A stretch of DNA of 64,000 nucleotides from Paracoccaceae bacterium. Its GTDB lineage: Bacteria > Pseudomonadota > Alphaproteobacteria > Rhodobacterales > Rhodobacteraceae. Within the stretch, counting starts at the first letter, position 1. Every line of letters begins with the position of its first letter. The stretch spans positions 62,001-126,000 of the forward strand of contig JANSXY010000007.1 in the NCBI GenBank assembly GCA_024742695.1, given 5' to 3'. This document shows, piece after piece, positions 1-9,187 of this stretch. A program made the translations under genes and the position numbers. Under the pieces are notes generated by a model that saw only the letters and a list, made by a program, of their open reading frames with translations, was not told where the DNA came from and did not search any database.

Positions 1-81
1 CTTGTGCTTGGCGTCGCATCGATTTGTCGGCGCTTGACCATTGACGCCGGGCACGGCGGGCCCTAGCAAGCTTCATCGAAC

Positions 82-127
82 CGTCACAACGGCTTCCTGG
101 CGTGGCGGGGATTTCCCAATGGAGCAC
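82..127 (+). promoter_or_regulatory. SAM/SAH riboswitch upstream of metK
   Basis: The segment TCACAACGGCTTCCTGGCG (84-102) followed by GTGGCGG and, after a short loop, AATGGAGCA (118-126) matches the conserved core I recall for the SAM/SAH riboswitch, a small pseudoknot found in front of metK in Rhodobacterales. The 3' strand of the pseudoknot is the GGAGC Shine-Dalgarno itself, seven bases before the metK ATG. Ligand binding would therefore block ribosome access when SAM or SAH is plentiful. The match rests on memory of the consensus; a covariance-model search would settle it. Confidence 0.85.
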
Positions 128-132
128 TTCTC

Positions 133-1295
<1,163 letters not shown>

Positions 1296-1299
<4 letters not shown>

Positions 1300-1937
1300 C
1301 CGGCCCGGCGCGGCAGGCCGTTTTCGCCGCCTTGCTGGGCCTGGCCGCGGCGCCCGCCGCGGCCGGGGCCGGCGAGGCCGGCGCCGGCGCGTTCCGGATC
1401 GAGACCGGGGTGCTGCATTACGATACCGAAACGCAGCCCGGCGGCATCACTCCCGGCGATGCCGCGCGTCTTGTCGCGCTTTTGCGCGCCAACCCGGATG
1501 TTGCGGCGGTGGAACTCAACAGTTCCGGGGGCGACTATTTCGAATCCTTCGATCTTGCCCATGTGATCGCGGATTTCGATCTCGAGACCCGCGTTCGCGG
1601 GTTTTGCGAAAGCTCCTGCGTGCACGTCTTCCTCGGCGGGACGCGGCGGACGCTGGCGCGTGGCGGCCGGATCGGCTTTCACCGCACGACGTGGAGCCCG
1701 GACAGCGTGGAAAGCTACTACACGGACCGGCAGGAGAGCGAACGCTGGCGCAGCCCGTTCGACATGGTCTCGTGGACCTACGAGGATACGCAGGGCGAGG
1801 TCTACGACCGGCTGATGTTCATGGTGGATCGCGGTGTCGATCCGCTGTTCGCGATCGAGACGCTGCGCGTGGAAGCCGGCGGGATCTGGTATCCCGACCG
1901 CGACCGGCTGCGCGACGCCGGCTTCATCACCGAATGA
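1296..1937 (+). CDS. Exported ClpP/SppA-fold protein
   Basis: A 213-residue protein beginning with GTG in a GTGA overlap with the metK stop. The first 25-30 residues form a hydrophobic, Ala-rich signal peptide. The body resembles periplasmic ClpP-class proteins: ELNSSGGD (73-80) matches the Gly-rich oxyanion segment, the [12 protein letters not shown] stretch (104-115) holds the candidate nucleophile Ser (106 or 107), and RIGFHR (125-130) holds the candidate His129. By analogy it would be a periplasmic serine peptidase, but substrate and activity are unknown. The coupling to metK looks positional and gives no functional clue that I can see. Confidence 0.75.
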
Positions 1938-1995
1938 CCGCCGGCGTCGGCCCGGCGCTTGACGGCCGCGCGGCGCGGCGCTACCCCGCCCGCCG

Positions 1996-2697
1996 ATGAC
2001 GGCACCCGAGCACAATCCGCGCGGTCGGCGCAACTTTTACGGCCGCCGCCACGGCAAGGCGCTGCGGCCCTCGCAGCGTGGCTACCTCGACGAGGATCTC
2101 GAGGCGCTCAGCATCCCCGGCGTCGGGATCGCCGACGATCCCGGCCTCCGGCCGCTGGATCTTCCGGCGCTGTTCGAACGGTCGGCCCCGCTGTGGCTGG
2201 AAGTCGGCTTCGGCGGCGGCGAGCACATGGTGCACATGGCCGCGCGCTATCCGGGCATCGACCTGATCGGCTGCGAGCCCTTCGTCAACGGCGTCGCGAT
2301 GCTTCTGGGCAAGATCCGCCAGGCCGGGGTGACGAACCTGCGTATCCATCCCGGCGACGTGCGCGACCTGTTCGACGTGCTGCCCGCGGCCTGCCTCGAC
2401 AAGTGCTTTCTCAACTACCCCGATCCCTGGCCCAAGAAGAAGCATCACCGCCGGCGCTTCGTCACCCCCGAACACCTTGTGCCGCTGGCCCGCGCGATGA
2501 AACCCGGCGCGGAATTCCGGATCGCCACCGATATTCCCGACTACGTGCGGCAGGCGCATGAGGAGGTGCCCGGCGCCGGCTTCACGCTCGTGGCCGAGGG
2601 CGCCGCGCCCTGGGACGACTGGCTGTCGACCCGCTACGAACAGAAGGCGCTGCGCGAGGGCCGGGTGCCGCATTACCTGACCTTCCGCCGCGGCTGA
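1996..2697 (+). CDS. trmB: tRNA (guanine-N7-)-methyltransferase
   Basis: Transfers a methyl group from SAM to N7 of G46 in the tRNA variable loop. The 233-residue protein has the SAM-binding loop GFGGGE at 71-76 and the family signature [15 protein letters not shown] at 140-154, whose basic run contacts tRNA. The N-terminal [16 protein letters not shown] segment (6-21) is typical of TrmB. It follows the exported ClpP-fold gene by 58 bases and, like metK upstream, concerns SAM. Start is the ATG at 1996, the only one placing the conserved N-terminus in frame. Confidence 0.96.
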   Translation: MTAPEHNPRGRRNFYGRRHGKALRPSQRGYLDEDLEALSIPGVGIADDPGLRPLDLPALFERSAPLWLEVGFGGGEHMVHMAARYPGIDLIGCEPFVNGVAMLLGKIRQAGVTNLRIHPGDVRDLFDVLPAACLDKCFLNYPDPWPKKKHHRRRFVTPEHLVPLARAMKPGAEFRIATDIPDYVRQAHEEVPGAGFTLVAEGAAPWDDWLSTRYEQKALREGRVPHYLTFRRG

Positions 2698-2764
2698 TCC
2701 CGCGGGGCATGGACGGCCCCGCCGCCGCGCGCTATCAGCGCCGGCAAGACAGGGGAGGGGCAAG

Positions 2765-4114
2765 ATGTCCGGCCATGGCCAGAGCTTTCCGATGACCGCG
2801 CGGCGCGGTGCCGCGCTGTCGGGCACCGCCGAGGTGCCGGGCGACAAGTCGATCAGCCACCGCGCGATGATCCTCGGCGCCCTCGCGGTGGGCGAGACGC
2901 GCGTCACCGGCCTTCTGGAAGGCCAGGACGTGCTCGACACCGCCCGCGCGATGGAGGCCTTCGGCGCCACCGTCACCCGGCACGGGCCGGGCGACTGGTC
3001 GGTCCGGGGGGTCGGCACCGGCGGCTTCGCCGAACCCGCCGACGTGATCGACTGCGGCAATTCCGGCACCGGCGTCCGGCTGATCATGGGCGCGATGGCG
3101 ACCACGCCGATCACCGCCACCTTCACCGGCGACGCCTCGCTGCGGAAACGGCCGATGGGCCGGGTGACCGATCCGCTGGCGCTGTTCGGCGCCCGTGCCT
3201 TCGGCCGCGCCGGCGGGCGGTTGCCGATGACCGTGGTCGGCGCGGCCGACCCGGTGCCGGTGCGCTACCGCCTGCCGGTGGCCTCCGCGCAGGTGAAATC
3301 CGCGGTGCTGCTGGCCGGGCTGAACGCGCCGGGCGAAACCGTGGTGATCGAACCCGAGGCCACCCGCGACCATACCGAACGGATGCTTCGTGGCTTCGGC
3401 GCGCACCTGGCCGTCGAGGACGGGCCTGAGGGGCGGATCATCACCCTGACCGGCCAGCCCGAACTCGTCGCGCAATCGGTAGCGGTGCCGCGCGATCCGT
3501 CCTCGGCCGCCTTCCCGGTCGCGGCCGCGCTGATCGTGCCGGGGTCGGACATCCTGGTGCCCGGCGTCAGCCAGAACCCCACCCGCAACGGGCTGTTCAC
3601 GACCCTTGTCGAGATGGGCGCCGACATCACCTTCGAAAACCCGCGCGAGGAAGGCGGCGAACCGGTGGCCGACCTGCGGGTGCGCGCCTCGGCGCTGACG
3701 GGGGTCGAGGTGCCGCCCGACCGCGCCGCCAGCATGATCGACGAATACCCGGTGCTGTCCGCCATCGCCGCGCTGGCCGAGGGGCCGACGGTGATGCGCG
3801 GCGTGAAGGAACTGCGGGTGAAGGAAAGCGACCGGATCGACGCGATGGCCCGCGGGCTCGAGGCCAACGGCGTGACGATCGAGGAGGGCGAGGACTGGTT
3901 CATCGTGCACGGCCTCGGCCCGGATGGCGTGCCCGGCGGCGCGACGGTGGCAAGCCGGCTGGATCACCGGATCGCGATGGCCTTTCTCGTTCTCGGCCTT
4001 GCCGCGCGGGCGCCGGTCACCGTCGACGATGGCAGCCCGATCGCCACCTCGTTCCCGGTCTTCGAACCGTTGATGCAGGGCCTCGGCGCCGGGATTTCCC
4101 GCGGCGCGGCCTGA
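2765..4114 (+). CDS. aroA: 3-phosphoshikimate 1-carboxyvinyltransferase (EPSP synthase)
   Basis: Joins shikimate-3-phosphate and phosphoenolpyruvate to give EPSP in the shikimate pathway. The 449-residue protein carries GDKSISHR at 26-33, GNSGTG at 98-103, RKRPMGR at 127-133 and RVKESDR towards the C-terminus. Several stretches ([34 protein letters not shown]) follow the class II, Agrobacterium CP4-like subgroup rather than the E. coli type. At the position where CP4 has its characteristic Ala (GNAATG), this protein has Gly. An AGGGGAGGGG ribosome site precedes the ATG. It ends at a double hairpin shared with the convergent operon. Confidence 0.97.
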   Translation: MSGHGQSFPMTARRGAALSGTAEVPGDKSISHRAMILGALAVGETRVTGLLEGQDVLDTARAMEAFGATVTRHGPGDWSVRGVGTGGFAEPADVIDCGNSGTGVRLIMGAMATTPITATFTGDASLRKRPMGRVTDPLALFGARAFGRAGGRLPMTVVGAADPVPVRYRLPVASAQVKSAVLLAGLNAPGETVVIEPEATRDHTERMLRGFGAHLAVEDGPEGRIITLTGQPELVAQSVAVPRDPSSAAFPVAAALIVPGSDILVPGVSQNPTRNGLFTTLVEMGADITFENPREEGGEPVADLRVRASALTGVEVPPDRAASMIDEYPVLSAIAALAEGPTVMRGVKELRVKESDRIDAMARGLEANGVTIEEGEDWFIVHGLGPDGVPGGATVASRLDHRIAMAFLVLGLAARAPVTVDDGSPIATSFPVFEPLMQGLGAGISRGAA

Positions 4115-4156
4115 GGCGCGGTCACCGATTTTGGTCCGCAAATATCCTCGGGGGGA

Positions 4157-4192
4157 GCCGCCGAAGGCGGCCGGGGGGCAGACGGCCCCCCG
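4157..4192. terminator. Two hairpins between convergent genes
   Basis: GCCGCC-GAA-GGCGGC (4157-4171) is followed at once by CGGGGGGC-AGACG-GCCCCCCG (4172-4192), an eight-base-pair stem. Both lie in the 93-base gap between aroA and the convergent fatty-acid operon, so they probably end transcription from both sides. There is no U-tract, as often in GC-rich alphaproteobacteria. Confidence 0.6.
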
Positions 4193-4207
4193 CCCCGGCG
4201 CCTGCCG

Positions 4208-6406
4208 TCAGGCCGCCCGCGCCGGGTTGAAGCGGCGCTCGAAGCTTTCGCCGCGTGACGCCATCTCGACCAGCAGCGCCGGCGGGGCGAAGCGCGGCCC
4301 ATTGAGGGCGGCGAGTTCGGCGGCCCGCCCGGCCGCGGCTGCGGCGCCGATCCGGTCGAGCCATGCGAACGGCCCGCCCGACCAGGGCGCGAAGCCCCAG
4401 CCGAGGATCGCGCCGACATTGCCTTCGCGGATGTCGGTGAGCACCCCGGCCTCCAGCGCCCGCACCGCCTCCAGCGCCTGCACGTAAAGCAGCCGCTCCT
4501 GCACCTCGACCGGGTCGGGCTGGTCCACCGCCAGGGGCCAGGGGCCAGACAAGCCGCTCCACAGCCCGGTGCGCCGGCCCGCCGCGTCATAGTCGTAGAA
4601 CCCCGCCCCGGCCTTGCGCCCCAGCCGCCCGGCCTCGGCCATCGGGAACAGCACCGCGTCCACGGCCGCGTCGGGATAGGCATCGCCCATCGCCGCCCGC
4701 GTCGCCGTCGCGATCCTGACGCCGAGATCGATCGAGGTTTCGTCGACGAGTTGCAGGGGCCCGACGGGCATGCCGACCATCTTCGCGGCATTCTCGATCA
4801 GCGCCGGGGCCACGCCCTCGGCCACCATCCGCAGCCCCTCGTTGAGATAGGGGATGATGCAGCGGTTGGCATAGAAGAACCGCGCGTCGTTGACCACGAT
4901 CGGGGTCTTGCGCAGCTGGCGCACGAAATCCAGCGCCTTGGCCACGGCGTCCGGCCCGGTCCGGTCGCCGCGGATGATCTCGACCAGCAGCATCCTGTCG
5001 ACCGGCGAGAAGAAATGGATGCCGATGAACCGCTCGGGCCGGGCGGAGGCGCGGGCGAGATCGGTGATCGGCAGGGTCGAGGTGTTGGTGGCGAAAACCG
5101 CCTCCGGCCCCAGCACCGCCTCGGCCCGCGCGGTCACCTCGGCCTTGACCTTCGGATCCTCGAACGCCGCCTCGACCACCAGGTCGCAGCCGGCGAGCGC
5201 CGCGTAGTCCGTCGTCGGCGTGATCCGGGCCAGCACCTCGGCCTTCTTCTCGGGCGTGACCTTGCCGCGCTTCATCGCCTTGTCCAGCAGCGCCTCGGCA
5301 TGCGCCTTGCCCTTTTCCGCCGCCTCCTGCGCGGCGTCGATCAGCACCACCTCGATCCCGGCGAGCGCGGCGACATGGGCGATGCCAGCGCCCATCATTC
5401 CCGCGCCGAGAACGCCCAGCCCACGCACCCGCATGTCGGCCACGCCGGGCCGGTTCGCGCCCTTCTCCAGCGCCTCCTTGTCGAGGAAGAGCGACTTGAT
5501 CATCGCGCCCGAGGACGGGTCGCGCAGGACATGGGTGAACCACCGCGCCTCGATCCGAAGCGCGGTGTCGAATGGCACCTGCGCGCCCTCGTAGACCGCC
5601 GACAACAGCGCTTTCGCGGCGGGGTAGACCCCCATCGTCCTGCCCATCACCATCGCCGAGGCGCCGACGAAGGTCATGAAACCGGCCGGGTGATAGGGCG
5701 TGCCGCCCGGCATCTTGTAGCCCTTCGCGTCCCAGGGTTTCACGAGGTCGGCGTCGGTTGCCGACAGCACCCACTCGCGGGCGCGGGCGATCAGGTTCCC
5801 GGCCGGCACGACCTCGTCGATCACGCCGGCGGCCTTCATCTTCGCCGGCGACTGCATCCGGCCCTCCAGCAGGAACGGCGCGGCGCCCATCGCGCCGAGC
5901 TTGCGCACCAGCCGCGTGGTGCCGCCGGCGCCCGGAAAGATGCCCACCTTGATTTCCGGCAGACCGATCTTCGCTTTCGGAGCGTCGGCGGCGATGATCC
6001 GGTGGCAGGCGAGCGGCAGTTCCAGCCCGATCCCGGCGGCGGTGCCGGGCAGGGCGGCGACGATCGGCTTGCCCCCCTTCAGGGTCTTCGGGTCCATCCC
6101 CGCGCGCTCGATCTTACGCAGCAGGCCATGCAGCCGCATGATCCCCTCGAACAGGCCCCGCGCCGGATCGTCGCCGGCTTCGGCCTTCATCCGCGCGAGC
6201 GCGTTCAGGTCCATCCCCCCGGCGAAATCGGCCTTGGCCGAGGTCAGGATCACGCCCTTCACGCCATCGTCGGCCAGCGCCCGGTCGATCAGCCCGTCAA
6301 GTTCGGCGATCCCCTCGAAGGTCAGCACGTTCATCGACCTGCCCGGCAGATCCCATGCAATCGTGGCGATGCCGTCGGCATCGGCGGAATAGTGGAACTC
6401 AGCCAT
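4208..6406 (-). CDS. Enoyl-CoA hydratase / 3-hydroxyacyl-CoA dehydrogenase (FadB/FadJ-like)
   Basis: A 732-residue bifunctional beta-oxidation enzyme: it hydrates trans-2-enoyl-CoA and then oxidises the 3-hydroxyacyl-CoA with NAD. The N-terminal crotonase part carries candidate catalytic Glu129 (GIGLELPLA) and Glu151 (GLPEIKVGIFPGAGG). The dehydrogenase part has the Rossmann motif GVLGAGMMGAG from 331 and catalytic His464 in IGIHFFSPVDR. It is the last gene of a minus-strand operon and overlaps the cupin gene upstream by eight bases; the thiolase partner lies one gene further up. Whether it acts aerobically like FadB or like FadJ cannot be told from the sequence. Confidence 0.95.
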   Translation of the reverse strand: MAEFHYSADADGIATIAWDLPGRSMNVLTFEGIAELDGLIDRALADDGVKGVILTSAKADFAGGMDLNALARMKAEAGDDPARGLFEGIMRLHGLLRKIERAGMDPKTLKGGKPIVAALPGTAAGIGLELPLACHRIIAADAPKAKIGLPEIKVGIFPGAGGTTRLVRKLGAMGAAPFLLEGRMQSPAKMKAAGVIDEVVPAGNLIARAREWVLSATDADLVKPWDAKGYKMPGGTPYHPAGFMTFVGASAMVMGRTMGVYPAAKALLSAVYEGAQVPFDTALRIEARWFTHVLRDPSSGAMIKSLFLDKEALEKGANRPGVADMRVRGLGVLGAGMMGAGIAHVAALAGIEVVLIDAAQEAAEKGKAHAEALLDKAMKRGKVTPEKKAEVLARITPTTDYAALAGCDLVVEAAFEDPKVKAEVTARAEAVLGPEAVFATNTSTLPITDLARASARPERFIGIHFFSPVDRMLLVEIIRGDRTGPDAVAKALDFVRQLRKTPIVVNDARFFYANRCIIPYLNEGLRMVAEGVAPALIENAAKMVGMPVGPLQLVDETSIDLGVRIATATRAAMGDAYPDAAVDAVLFPMAEAGRLGRKAGAGFYDYDAAGRRTGLWSGLSGPWPLAVDQPDPVEVQERLLYVQALEAVRALEAGVLTDIREGNVGAILGWGFAPWSGGPFAWLDRIGAAAAAGRAAELAALNGPRFAPPALLVEMASRGESFERRFNPARAA

Positions 6407-6887
6407 CCTTGCCCTCCCCGGCCGCCAGCGGGCCGCCGTCCTTTCGGGTGAACGCGGCGCGGCCGCCTTCGACCGTCACCATCATGTCGATGTCGGAATA
6501 GGTCGCGACCTCGCGCGCCGCGCGGCTTCCGACCACGAGGAACCGCGCCGGCGTGGCGGAGCGGTTGACGAAATGGTGTCCGTCCGGCACCCCGGCGGGA
6601 AAGGCCGCGCAGTCGCCCGCCCGCATGAGCGTCTCGCCGGCGTCCTCGATCAGCACGCATTCGCCCTCGGTCACCATGACGAACTCGTCTTCCTCGGCGT
6701 GCCAGTGCCTGAGCGAGGACAGCGCGCCGGGCGCCAGCGTCACGAGGTTGACGCCGAACTGCGTCAGCCCCCCGGCCTGGCCCAGCCGCAGCGAGGTGCG
6801 GCCGGCCATCATCGCGTCGTAGGGCGGGGGATAGATCGAGCCGGTCTTCACCAGCACCCTGTCGATGTCGATCTTCGGCATCCTCAC
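6399..6887 (-). CDS. Small cupin-domain protein
   Basis: A 162-residue single-domain cupin. The metal-site pattern is visible as HWHAEEDE at 61-68 and a later His104 or His105 in PDGHHF. A central ATEG-like turn (VTEGECVLIED) and the TYSDIDMMV tail match cupins annotated near acyl-CoA genes. Metal and substrate are unknown; family members include mannose-6-phosphate isomerase-like and dioxygenase-like proteins. It overlaps the thiolase stop by four bases at its start and the hydratase/dehydrogenase at its end, so it is translated as part of the beta-oxidation operon. The start could also be Met3 (6881). Confidence 0.75.
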   Translation of the reverse strand: MRMPKIDIDRVLVKTGSIYPPPYDAMMAGRTSLRLGQAGGLTQFGVNLVTLAPGALSSLRHWHAEEDEFVMVTEGECVLIEDAGETLMRAGDCAAFPAGVPDGHHFVNRSATPARFLVVGSRAAREVATYSDIDMMVTVEGGRAAFTRKDGGPLAAGEGKDG

Positions 6888-8098
6888 ACCCTTTCGATGA
6901 TCGTGGCCGCGCCCATGCCGGAGGCGACGCAGAGCGTGGCGAGGCCGGTGGCCACGCCGCGCCGCTCCATCTCGTCCAGAAGCGTGCCCAGGATGATCGC
7001 CCCGGTGGCGCCAAGCGGGTGGCCCAGCGCGATCGCACCGCCGTTCACGTTGACCTTGCCGGGATCAACGCCGAAGGCCTGCTGGAACCGCAGAACCACC
7101 GCCGCAAAGGCCTCGTTGACCTCGAACAGGTCGATATCGCCGATCTCCATGCCCGCCGCATCCAGCACCCGTTCGGTCACCGGAACCGGGCCGGTCAGCA
7201 TGATCGTCGGCTCCGTCCCGATCCGGGCGGTGGCGCGAATCCGGGCGCGCGGCGTCAGCCCGTGCGCCGCGCCGAACTCCGCCGAACCGACCAGCACCGC
7301 CGCCGCCCCGTCGACGATGCCCGAGGAATTCCCGGCATGGTGGATATGGTCGATCCATTCGAGATGCGGGTAGCGCAGCAGCGCGACCCGGTCGAACCCC
7401 GGCATGGTTTCGCCCATGTCCTTGAAGGCCGGTTTCAGCGCGGCAAGGGTTTCCATCGTGGTGTCCGGGCGCGGGTACTCGTCGCGGTCGAGGATCGTCA
7501 GGCCGTTGACATCGCGCACCGGCACCACCGAGCGGGCGAACCGCCCTTCGGCCAGCGCCGCCGCCGCCCGCAGCTGGCTTTCGACGGCCAGCGCGTCGGC
7601 CTCGGTGCGGGAAAAGCCGTGGAGTGTGGCGATCAGGTCGGCCGAGATGCCCTGCGGCACGAAATGCACCTTGGTCGCCAGCGCCGGATCGGCGGCGATG
7701 GCCGCGCCGTCCGATCCCATGGCGACCCGGCTCATCATCTCCACCCCGCCGGCGATATAGGCCTCGCCCGCGCCGCCGCGCACCTGGTTGGCGGCCAGGT
7801 TCACCGCCTCCAGCCCGCTGGCGCAGAACCGGTTGATCGACAGGCCCGGGATCGACTCGTCGAGATCGGACATCAGCACCGCCGAGCGGGCGAGGCAGCC
7901 GCCCTGTTCGCCGATCTGGGTGGCGTTGCCCCAGATCACGTCCTCGACCGCGCCGGCGCCCGCGATCCCGTTGCGCGCGGCGATGGCGTTCAGCATCTGT
8001 GCCGAAAGCGACAGCGCGGTGACCTCGTGCAGGCTGCCGTCGGGCCGGCCGCGGCCGCGCGGGGAACGGACGGCGTCGTAGATGTAGGCCTCGGTCAT
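6884..8098 (-). CDS. Acetyl-CoA C-acyltransferase (thiolase)
   Basis: Cleaves 3-ketoacyl-CoA with CoA to give acetyl-CoA and a shortened acyl-CoA, or runs in the biosynthetic direction. The 404-residue protein has the full catalytic set: acylated Cys92 in NRFCASGLEAV, His360 in IALGHPLGATGA, and Cys390 in CVASGMGAA. Length matches the family. It lies in the beta-oxidation operon, ten bases after the GST-like gene and overlapping the cupin by four. With the downstream hydratase/dehydrogenase it completes the cycle started by the acyl-CoA dehydrogenase. Confidence 0.95.
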   Translation of the reverse strand: MTEAYIYDAVRSPRGRGRPDGSLHEVTALSLSAQMLNAIAARNGIAGAGAVEDVIWGNATQIGEQGGCLARSAVLMSDLDESIPGLSINRFCASGLEAVNLAANQVRGGAGEAYIAGGVEMMSRVAMGSDGAAIAADPALATKVHFVPQGISADLIATLHGFSRTEADALAVESQLRAAAALAEGRFARSVVPVRDVNGLTILDRDEYPRPDTTMETLAALKPAFKDMGETMPGFDRVALLRYPHLEWIDHIHHAGNSSGIVDGAAAVLVGSAEFGAAHGLTPRARIRATARIGTEPTIMLTGPVPVTERVLDAAGMEIGDIDLFEVNEAFAAVVLRFQQAFGVDPGKVNVNGGAIALGHPLGATGAIILGTLLDEMERRGVATGLATLCVASGMGAATIIERV

Positions 8099-8108
8099 GG
8101 GCTCCTCC

Positions 8109-8744
8109 TCAGGCCCGGTCGGACGGGTTGCCGGGCATCAGGTCGTAGGGATGTTTCCAGCCCGGCAGCGCCGCGATGCGGGTCAGCCAGCCATCGATGC
8201 CCGGCCAGTCGGCCCGGTCGAAGCCGAAGGGTTCGGGATAGTAGAGATAGCCGCAGCAGGCGAAATCGGCGATCGTGGGGCCCGCGCCCACGATCCAGTC
8301 GCGCCCGCCGAGATGCCGGTCGAGCACGGCGTAGGCCGATTTCAGCCGCCCCTGCATGAAGCCGATGACCTCGGCGGGGCGCTTGTCCGCTGGCAGGAAG
8401 TTCATCAGGAACCGCGTCATCCCGGCCTGGCTGGACAGCTTGTGATTGTCCCACAGCACCCAGCGCAGAACCTCGCGCGCCTCGTCGGCGTCGCTGCCGC
8501 CGAACTTTCCCGTCCGTTCGACGACGTGATACTGGATCGCGCCCGATTGGGTGATCGTCAGCCCGTCGTCCACGAAGACCGGCGCCTCGCCCATCTCGTT
8601 CAGGGCGCGGTATTCCGGGGTCCGGGTCGCGCCGTTGAAGAAATCCACGAACACCGGTTCCCAGTCGTAGCCCGAAAGCTCGAGCGTCAGCGCCGCCTTG
8701 TAGGCATTGCCGCTTTCGCCGAAGCAGTGCAGTTGCGCGGTCAT
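8109..8744 (-). CDS. Glutathione S-transferase family protein
   Basis: A 211-residue protein with a thioredoxin-like N-terminal half and an all-helical C-terminal half. The N-terminus QLHCFGESGNAYKAAL supplies the candidate catalytic Ser of theta/beta-like GSTs; the conserved ESGAIQYH-like segment appears as ITQSGAIQYHV around residues 61-71. The C-terminal N-capping region reads GAGPTIADFACCGYL. Substrate is unknown. Its place inside a fatty-acid oxidation operon suggests a role on an acyl-CoA-derived or electrophilic intermediate, which is inference only. Confidence 0.88.
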   Translation of the reverse strand: MTAQLHCFGESGNAYKAALTLELSGYDWEPVFVDFFNGATRTPEYRALNEMGEAPVFVDDGLTITQSGAIQYHVVERTGKFGGSDADEAREVLRWVLWDNHKLSSQAGMTRFLMNFLPADKRPAEVIGFMQGRLKSAYAVLDRHLGGRDWIVGAGPTIADFACCGYLYYPEPFGFDRADWPGIDGWLTRIAALPGWKHPYDLMPGNPSDRA

Positions 8745-8755
8745 GTCATGTCCTT

Positions 8756-8968
8756 TCAGGCCAGTCGTTGCGGAAGCTCCGCCTTGAACAGGCGCAGCCG
8801 GTGCGGCAGCGTTTCCTCGTCGGTCACGCTGGCGAAGTTCTCGAACAGGAAGGTCAGCGCCTCGTCCGGCGTCAACCCGGCCTCTTCGGCGAAGCGGATC
8901 AGGCCGCGATAGGCGTCGTTGGTCATCGCGACGGGAAAGCGGCGGGTCAGGCGCAGGCGCTTGGGCAT
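8756..8968 (-). CDS. Small ribbon-helix-helix-like protein, copy 2
   Basis: A 70-residue protein, homologous along its length to the 71-residue product of the adjacent gene; both share a VAxTxxA...L...GL...L..L.E pattern. The predicted order is a short strand (RRFPVAMT), a helix (NDAYRGLIRFAEEAG), a turn (LTPDE) and a second helix (ALTFLFENF), the layout of ribbon-helix-helix DNA-binding proteins, followed by a charged helical tail. It lies three bases after copy 1 and 11 before the GST-like gene, so it is cotranscribed with the beta-oxidation enzymes. A regulatory role is inference; no close family was recognised. Confidence 0.75.
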   Translation of the reverse strand: MPKRLRLTRRFPVAMTNDAYRGLIRFAEEAGLTPDEALTFLFENFASVTDEETLPHRLRLFKAELPQRLA

Positions 8969-8971
8969 CCG

Positions 8972-9187
8972 TCAGCCTTTCCCGGGGGCGCCATAGGTGG
9001 CGATGAACGCGTCGAAGGCCGCGTCCAGCCTGTCGGCATCGGCGTAGTCGTCAAGATGCTCCAGCAGCACCACCAGCAGGTAGTTGTTGGACAGGCCGTA
9101 GCGCGCATTCAGGGCGCGCAACCGGTCGTGCGCGGCCTCGGTCAGCGCCACGCTGCGGCGCACCGGCAGGGGCAGGCGCGCGGCCAT
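8972..9187 (-). CDS. Small ribbon-helix-helix-like protein, copy 1
   Basis: A 71-residue protein starting with ATG in a TGATG overlap with the acyl-CoA dehydrogenase stop, so it is translationally coupled to it. The N-terminal PVRRSVALT can form the strand, EAAHDRLRALNARYG the first helix, and NYLLVVLLEHLDDY the second, as in ribbon-helix-helix proteins. The acidic tail (DDYADADRLDAAFDAFIATYG) is helical. It is a diverged duplicate of the next gene. The open frame extends upstream into the dehydrogenase gene, but the conserved part begins at this ATG. Confidence 0.75.
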   Translation of the reverse strand: MAARLPLPVRRSVALTEAAHDRLRALNARYGLSNNYLLVVLLEHLDDYADADRLDAAFDAFIATYGAPGKG

